In this document: piece after piece, positions 12,801 to 21,800 of the stretch
Position numbering within the stretch: position 1 is the first letter of the stretch
Layout of the letters: every line of letters starts with the position of its first letter
NCBI RefSeq assembly: GCF_022539315.1
Contig: NC_066316.1
Coordinates: forward strand, 96,776,179 to 96,840,178
Length of the DNA stretch: 64,000 nucleotides
Reading direction: 5' to 3'
Origin: Serinus canaria
Lineage: Eukaryota; Chordata; Aves; Passeriformes; Fringillidae
The notes under the pieces: model-generated
The model's database searches: none
What the model was told of the DNA's origin: nothing
The model's input: the letters and a program-made list of their open reading frames with translations, nothing else
Made by a program: the position numbers and the translations under genes

Positions 12801-15800
12801 TTTGAATGTTGTTTGGGGTGACCTACACTCCCATGTTTTTTGTTCATGCTGTAGAGTACTTTATTGCCTTAATGGAAGAACTATGAAAATACTTTCTTCC
12901 AGCATTGAATCCAGTTGCACAGAAAATTTGCAACAATTTGTCATCTTTTTCTAATTGTTTTAAAATTAATTTTACATAGTATATGATTGAATACCTAATC
13001 CTGCTTTGTTGTGTTGCTTGCACACTGCTGCATTTCTGGTACTGTAGCCAATCCTATACAAGTTGCAGTTCTTGTGTCTGCTCTCAAGAGAAGCCACAGG
13101 TACCCTGTGCATCAAATTCTCTTGCAACTGCTTTGCATTCCTCTTTCTCTACCTAAGAAGTCTCAGGGGAGTCTTGAGTGGATAGCATGTTTTATCCTCT
13201 ACCTATTTTCCAGCAATATTTTGTAGCCTTGAGGCATTTCTCAGATGGTGAAGCATGAGAAGTGCACTTGGCCGTGCTGATTTTGAGAAGGCAGCAGCCA
13301 ATGCCCCGTCAAGGGGAAGGGAAAGGCCATGGACACTGCTCATGCCAGGAATGAATTGTGTAGTTTCTTGGAAAATGAGAGGAAAGGGAAGCAAATTGAG
13401 TAGGCTTTGGCAATAGTCCTAAACAGGCTGAGGAGGAAAATTAGCCACATTAATGATTAATGATAGCAAAGCTCATTCAGCTTGAAAAGTACTCTTCTAT
13501 AAGTGCTAAGTGCTGGCATTAAAAATGTATGCATTTTCATTTTAATCCACACTTGGCATCTGCAAATGGAGAGGAAAGGGAAGAGCCAGCAGTGTCATTA
13601 TAGCAGCACTAATACCTCACCACAGCTGAAATCACAGTTTGCCAAGACACACAGCCTAGGGTCTGGGTCTTGCAGAGCTCAGCCTGTTGTGCTTAGTGAT
13701 ATGGGTTCTCCTAAAGTGTTCCACCACCTGCCCTGCAGAGCTCTGAGCAAAGGCTTGGAAACCTTCTGCGAGTCAACATCTACTAAATGAGCAGTTGTCC
13801 TCATTAAACCCCTACTGAGGAAGACAAAGACTGTGTAGTCTGTTACACATGGATTTCTTTGCACAATTAAAAATGTTATAAATATCAATTATCTGATCTG
13901 GTTTTTTTTTCCAAAAAATTGACCCGCTTTCTCTAATGTGTGGAAGACACAGGGAGCTCTAACAGAAATGATTTGTTGTGCGATCAAGGTGGTGGCAACT
14001 TGCCACCAGAAATGCTTTGGACCAGAGCACCTGAGATTGTGTGGGCAGGAAGTACAGTCTTTGCTGCAGTCAAGCTGCGAGAGGTAAAATCTAGAATAAT
14101 TTGGTAACAGAGGTGTCTGAAGGGAGACGAATAGACAAATAGAGAGGCAGAAGAGAAAGAGATCAGGTTTGGTGTCTGAACTTTACCAGCTACAAGCCAC
14201 ATGCATGAGGGTTAGCCTGGAAGGTGCTTGTTGATGGGCTATTTGATTGCACAGGGTGAAGGAAGAAGCAGTTTGGAAGAAGTAGTTTTGTGTTCTGACC
14301 TGAAGTTAGGCACACCAGCCTTGGCACCATCAATGCAGCCCTTTGCTTTCCTAGGCTGGTGGTTAGTCAGCAGCTGCATACCTTTAGCAAATGCCTGGAA
14401 ATGGTGACTGAAATCCTTGTTTTGCCAGTTTGCTGCAGAGTGTGTAATCCTTCTTGCCTCCCACACAGCTGTATGCTGAGCTGGTGTTATATCTTTATTT
14501 CACTCTGCTGTTGGTCTAGCCTCACTCTTTATTCACACATCTGCAAGCAGAGAGTTAGGGACCTCGTTCTGTAATTGTCTCCAGTTTGCTTATGCCAGCT
14601 GAGCACATGGGCAGGGTGAGAACATCACAGGGTGCCCCATCCACTGGGAAGCAGACCCTCGTCTGCTCTTTTTGTGTAGGGCTGGGCTGGTAGAAGCTGC
14701 ATGGTAGCAGCAGAAAGCAGGATCTCTTCATCACTCCTCTGTCTTTCCAGTAGACATCTATGCATTAGCTCTCAGCTTGATGTAAGAAATATGGAGGTGG
14801 AGGGGAGTTGTTGCTCATCAAGAATAACAAGGTCTAATTTTAATTTGCCCTTGGTCAAAAAGATACACTTTTCTTCTCTGCTTTGTTGACAGCCGTGCTG
14901 TGCACTGCTGTGCTGGAGGCTACATTTGCAGTTATGAGTTAGGTAAAATGCTGTGGTTGCTAGGGGAGAAAAGTATTAGTATTACCAATATTTATTATTT
15001 GGTCCCCATGGAAACTATAGTTCTTCAGGGAGTCCTAATTCTCACATTTTTCCTTTCTGTGGAAGTTACTTCTTTAACCATGAAGTTCAGATAGTTGTTT
15101 TCCAAGAATAGGTGTCAAGATACTCTACTTCCTTTGTGTTCTAGTATGCTTGACAGATGCCTGTCTATGGGGAATTATTGCTTACTAAGATATGTTGTGG
15201 CTTCCAGTCGCACATTTCTTTAGAGTGTGGTTAATCTAATTGTATCATGGAGGTGTTTTATTGTTTTTTCCGCCTCTGCATCCTCTTTGATTTGTTCTTT
15301 TCCCCATTGTTATTTTGTAATTTGCTGCATATTTTAAATTGATGAACAGCTATTTGGTTAATTTTGGTTTAAGCGGTCTTAGAAGTTTTTTTTTCAATCT
15401 GAATGATTCTGTAGTTTTAGTGGGGAAAAGAACTTTGTTTTCTACTTAGAGGTATAACTGTGGCAAAAGCTATGAATGTGGCTCATGGCTATAAAACAGA
15501 CACGTTTTTTTCAAAGTTTGAGTTCTTCAGATTTTCAGACTAAAGCTGTTAAAATACTGAGTGATTTAACCTTGGCAGAATAGCTAACTCAGTGTTTGGC
15601 TCTCTTATAGTGCCTAAAACAGTATGTGGAACTTCTGATCAAAGAAGGTCTAGAAACAGCAATCAGCTGCCCTGATGCTGCCTGCCCAAAGCGAGGTCAT
15701 CTCCAAGAAAATGAGGTACACTCTTCCTGCAAAGAGAGTGTTTTATTTTCCTTACAGGATGTTTAAATCTGTCTTGCTTTTTATGTTACAGCTTCATTGT

Positions 15801-18800
15801 TGACAACATATGCTTTTATTAATTCTTCAAAGGTCAAATACTCTGTTTAACAGATTCTTACTGTTCCTAATTGGAATTTTTTCTTCTTTTCCTTTTTTCA
15901 ACAGATTGAGTGCATGGTTGCGTCAGAAATCATGCAAAGGTATAAGAAGCTACAGTTTGAAAGAGGTAACACATGTTAACACTACCCATTGAAGGCTGTG
16001 ATAACGGGTTTGTTCCAGAGCAGTCCCATAAATCAGAATCTGCATATGTTCTTGCAGTAGCATTGTGTGTTAATTGCTTGGTCATCATAAAGAAAAACCC
16101 CAAAACCTAAAAAGTAATTGCTACTGTTCTTGCCTGCATGATTCCCAGAACTGCAGCACTCTGGGAATAAACTAAGGAAAGAAAATTGCTATGTATTATA
16201 TTCCTAAATAACTAAGGGAGGGAGTGACTTCTATTTTGAGCTTTGCTGTTTAAGTTGACTACTAGTATTGTAGGGGCTGGAGAAGAATACTGACCTGTTT
16301 CACAGAGCCAAGATTATTTCCTGGGTTAGCATTTGGTACAGAATTAATGAGCAAGTGTGTAAGACACAAATGCTTTAAGAGCATAAGCTGACTGTGTGCC
16401 TATGGAGATATGAAATGGTGTGGCCATAGAGAATTTACAGTAAAGTTTTGCTGGGGGCAGGAACCAGCTTAGAAACCACTGCAATCATTGGTAGGTTTTT
16501 ATTGCCTTCACTGGGCTTTGAAACATGAAATGAGTTACCTGTACTGAGTATCCAAAAAGAGATGAAACTGTATCTTATGCTGTTGTTAAGCATGCTGTTC
16601 CATTAGGGTAGAGGTCAACTTTAAATAGCTTCCTACTGGGCAAGGTATTGTAAAAACACTTTCTGGTAGGTTTAACTGCATAGTATACGCTGTATTGAAC
16701 TTCAAGTACAACTGAGAAAAATACATCTCATTCTCAGAACAAGTTGGGTCAGTGAATGAAAGTGGGCAATTAATTGAGACTCATGGAACTCACTTTGGTT
16801 TGGTGCCTGTTTGCAAAGCAGGCCAGGTTTATGTCAGTGTGGGTCATATAAATTAAAAAGCTCCTTTTGAAAATTTGTGTCTTCAAATGCCCTGCCAGTC
16901 AACCTCAGCTGAAATGCATTGTTATGGAAGGCTGATCTTGTATCCGCCTTTGAATTTGGTTCTTTATGTCCCTTTGCAGAAGTGCTTTTGGATCCATGCC
17001 GGACTTGGTGTCCATCCTCTACGTGCCAGGCAGTTTGCCAGCTCCAGGAATCAAGCCCACAGGACCCTCAGCTGGTCCAGTGCAAAGTGTGTGACATTGA
17101 GTTCTGCTCTGCTTGCAAATCTAATTGGCATCCAGGTCAAGGCTGTCAAGAGAACATGCCAATCTCTTTTCTTCCAGGAGAAACAAGGTAAGATATTGCA
17201 AAAGATTAAGTATTTAGAAGCTGAAAACTCAAAGAGGCATTTTCCTGATGTTTTGTTCTAAAGCTGTTTCCTTCACTTAGTTGTTCCTATTCTTTTTATG
17301 CTGTATTCTAAAACTGAACAGCTCTTGGCAGCCTCACTCTTTGCCAGCATTCCCAGCAAAGCACAAAAGAGCTGCTTGAGCCTTTGGCCTTTTGCCCCAG
17401 TGGGAAAAGTATGACATCCAGGCAGCTCATCAGCTTCACTTGAGAGATGATTTTGTTACTACTGCTCTCCTGGACAATGTGAGAGTTGCTAACATCATGC
17501 CAGACAGTGATTTTTAGGATGCCCTGTCAATCATCCCCTCTGCTGCACATTTGCCATATGATCTTAAGTTCTGTTTCAAGTGGTCTCTGGTGGCAAACTG
17601 CAGCCACCGAATAAGAAAGACCATTGTGCATGTGTTCCACTTCGTGTCTGGGCTTTTTCAAAGATTGTGTTGCACTCTAAGGCATCATTACAGCCCTGTC
17701 CAGTTTTGGAGTTAGTTACTCATACCTTGTCTTCTTTCAAGCTTTGCTGTAACAGCTGACTAGCTAGGATGCTGTCATGAGTTCGTGATCAAATACACTA
17801 ACTTTGGCACATGCTTTTTTGTGTGTGTGTGACAAGAACTGAAGGTTGCTAAATTTCATGGCAAGGTAACAAACTATCTACTTTTGCTTAGTGTTTTGGT
17901 TGCTTTTAGTTTTTATACCATGTTTAATTTTTTCACTCTACCAAGTAAAAGTAAAAATTGGGTTTTTTTTTGTTCTGGAGCATAATGTGCCTGTTAGCAG
18001 CATTAGGCGTTTCATATACATTTTACGTATACAATGCATTTTTTTCTAGTTCAGTCACCCCTAGAGTTAATAATTAGTGCATGTCCTTTTATCCTGCTAT
18101 TGGGCAAATCAATCAATCAATCATCAGTCCTGTTTTGCAGCAAATTGTTGATTCTCCATCCATCATTCTTGTATCTCACAATGGCAGTAGCTGCAGGATT
18201 TGGCATTTAAGGTACATTTTAGTTGTTAGTGAGCATAAAACCTGCATACAGTAGAAAGCTACCCAAGGGAAATAAAAATTTTTCTACTGTTTCAACAGAC
18301 CTCGGTGTTGTGCTGATTGTATCAGGGGATATCTGTTGTTTTGCACACTTGTGCAAGAACAGTCAGTGGCGACCCTAACTCATGAACAGTGACTTATTAG
18401 GAATCTGTCTACAGAGACAAAGTTTAACTGAAAGAGCAGCATGCATCCAAAATGTTACTGCTCTTGATTTGGAGGGAAACTCTTAGGCAGGGTGCTTAAG
18501 GAAGACACAGACAAGTCCTCTGTCCCTCTGGTGCCCCAGTCCAAAGGAGTGTGGTCTGGCGTTATTGTGCAATCAGGGATTGTTTCTTCATCCGAGAAAG
18601 AAAGGAGAGAAAAGGAAAATAATCTAGATGTACAAAATATTTAGGTGTGAGCTACCTGCTGCTCATCTGGTAAGTTACAGGAGAAAACTCTTTAATATCT
18701 GTTAGTATCACTACATAACAAAAAAGCTGGTTTTTGCATGATTAAGAAAATGTCCTACCTTTATGTAGGCACTCTAGTCATTAGCATATTTCTAAAGATA

Positions 18801-21800
18801 TAGTTGAAAAGTAGTGCACAGCATAATATCTGAATAATAAAACCACTTGAATTCCTAAATCTCTAGTAATTTCTCTTTTTTTTTTTTAAGCAAAAAAAGC
18901 AGGCTTGCCTTCATAGCACAGTTCTTAGACAGTCTTTTCTAAACTGAATGTGGTCATGCATTTTACTAATTTCTCACTCTCTCCCACAGTTCAGTTTTCA
19001 AAATGGAAGATGATGATGCTCCGATCAAACGCTGTCCAAAGTGTAAAGTTTACATTGAACGAGATGAAGGCTGTGCCCAAATGATGTGTAAGAATTGCAA
19101 ACATGCCTTTTGCTGGTACTGTCTGGAATCTCTTGATGTGAGTACACGCTGTGCACTCTTGGCTCTCAGAAGCTTAGGAGTTCATTGCTTTGCCATCCAG
19201 CTATCTCTTTAATCAGTTAAATAAATAGCTCACTAGCTTCTGGCTACAACTTACCAGAGCTGGTGCTGGGAATTTGGTAGGATTTGTATCTTCTGTTTTA
19301 CTTGTCTGACCTGTGTGAATTTAGCATTTGGTCTGAGTCAGTAAATAATTATTAAAAAGTAAAATCTTAATGACAGTGATTTGTTTGCAATCTTTACATG
19401 GCTCCTAACTTGGGGAAGGGTGTTGCTTTTTTTTTTCACTGATGACTTTTCAATGTTGCCTTTCTTGAAGGCATTACAGTATGAGACTAGCAATGCTCTT
19501 AGTCTGAGGATGTTTAACAAACTAGATGTGGTATGTCACTAGCAGTCTAATTTGTTTACCATTCATTGTATTCTGTGGGACAAGAAATAGCTCTGACATA
19601 GGAGAAGGAATACAGTGTTCTCCCAACAGCAGGAATTTATTGGTCTATAAGCTGCTACTGTCATATGTTTATATTTTTTTAAAAATCAGCCTGTTATCAT
19701 GCCCACAGATCAGAGTATATACAATACACAACATCTGTTTCCATGTCATCAGTATTACTTTATAACTTTGTTAACAATAGCAAAGGAAATTAGGTTCCTG
19801 AGAGCTACTCCAACTATTCAAATCTTGTGGTTGTTCCATTTGAATACTTTACTAACAATCCTGAAGTCACAGGCTTCTCACATGCTTTCACAGATAAAAA
19901 AAGCAGTGTTGCCTTAGAACTAGGCCTGATATCTTGTCTGGTTTGTGAGAGGCTGATAGAACTGATAGGGATATAATATCTCAAAAATCTGTTTTGTCAT
20001 TCTGTTCTTCAGCTAGATTAAGGAATCAGCTTTGGGAAGTCTGCAGGACAAGAAGTGATCTTCCTTTGCTCTTGCTATATGTGTGCAAAATACATGCAGT
20101 GGTCAGCTTATCTTCTTGGATTCTCTTGCTAAACTTCATGCTAGCATTTAAATATGTAGCTTGAGACCCTTTGGGAGAAGAATTTGTTATGTATCTATAA
20201 CGCACACCAAACAAACCTGCGTGTGAAGACACCTAACTATAAACAAAGCACTTTGGAAAGGTTGGACATGGCCATATCCACTTGCTTTTATCTTCCTGTG
20301 TGATTCCTGAGTTTAAGTTGTCAGAATATAGTGTTCTGTAACTTGAAGAACTTCTGTTTATTGCCTACCTTCTCATTTAATATTTCTAGGATGATTTTCT
20401 CCTTATACATTATGACAAAGGACCTTGTCGAAACAAGCTGGGGCACTCCAGGGCATCTGTTATCTGGCACAGGACACAGGTAAAGCTCACATCTTTGAAA
20501 GCTCTCTACAGGTCTACTACTGTCATAGTGTCTCATTTTAACTTCTGTGCCAAATGGTAAGTGATTTTTGTAGCAGATAAAAAGAGGGCAGTAGCTTGGA
20601 GTGGAACAATTAGTTCTCCTAGAGAAGGGCCCTCCTTGGCAAAATGCCACTGAGAACCAGAAAAGGTATGTTTGCAGAGCCAGTTCAGTGCCAGTCCAGA
20701 TTGTTCTCACTGAACTTGCAAGATGAACTAGATTGCCACTGTCAGTATTATTTACAAGGAAGCTCTTTCTGCAAGGCAGTTTTAGCTCTGGATCCAGAAC
20801 TGGAAAGCAATTAACCTGAGTACAGACATTATCTTGCTATGGTGTCTCTCTGACTCTTTCCTGTTGGTTGGATAGAAATAACCCTGAGGGTTTATCAGCA
20901 GTTTCAAACACAGATTCAAACTGATAATTGCAGAGAGTGTGGGAATACCTCTTGTAGTCTAGATTCAGTGTTGCTTGACTCAGCAAGAATGCTTGTAATA
21001 AAAGAGCTCTCTGCAGCACTTTGATGCATGCAGTATAAATGCTAATGTGTGACTTGGTCCAATCCACCTCCTTTACAGTCAGAGATAGGGGGCACATCTG
21101 CGTTATCTGAGTCATCTCTTCCTAAATTAACTGTGTGCCTGGAAAAAGCTACCTTTGAGATGAGGTACTTCATTCTTGAAGTACAGATTTCTTTCCATGT
21201 GAGCATAAACCCCAAGTCCATAGAATAATCATCAAGTCTGAATAAACAGCTAAACTGAAATAAAAGAAGGATCTCACCTTTCTCCTTTCACCCACACCAT
21301 GGGGTGTCTGAGCTGTGGACTGGCTTTTGCTTGGATTAGCCAATGGTATCTCAGGAGGTGTGTGGGTACATGAAGTTTACTTGATAAACCTGTAGTATAA
21401 AGTGATTAATCTGATATTTGGAATCTGTTCTAAGCCATTGCAGTTTGTACAAATGTGTTTGATATATGGAATGTTTGATCTGGTTATTGTTGAGAAAGAA
21501 GGTGATAATTCACTTCTAGTCAGGATGTAATTCTGCTAAACCCACTGAAGCCAAATCAACACTGCAATTGTTTCCTTATGTTAGCTTTGAGTAAGTTGTT
21601 AAGGTTCTTCTTAGATTTATCCAAAGCAAATTGAGGTGAGTCTTTGGTTTGTTGTTTGTGGGTTTAAAAAAATATTTGTTTTGGCCAGAGAAAATGGCTT
21701 GATGCCTAGTAGGGCAGCAATTTCTTCAGAAGCAAAAGAACCAAGGAAAAAGTAAGTAATACTCAGCAGGCAGTTTTACTCAAAAATAAACAACACCCCC

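Larger units (their letters stand above)
830..15610 (+). other. RNF144A: RNF144A intron, 14.8 kb
   Basis: This large intron runs from GTGAGT at 830 to CTCTTATAG at 15610. It holds a minus-strand CR1 (about 1440-2615), a plus-strand CR1 fragment (about 9492-9969), hairpins at 4064-4093 and 4870-4924, a short (TG)n at 10947-10961 and a 24-bp tandem duplication at 1345-1400. In the long remaining parts (2616-4063, 4925-9491, 9970-15610) I recognise no gene, RNA or repeat family. Confidence 0.85.

Noticed and set aside
18106..18123. Short (CAAT)n run as a possible NF-Y array
   Set aside because: It is a plain tetranucleotide microsatellite of about four units inside an intron, without promoter context.
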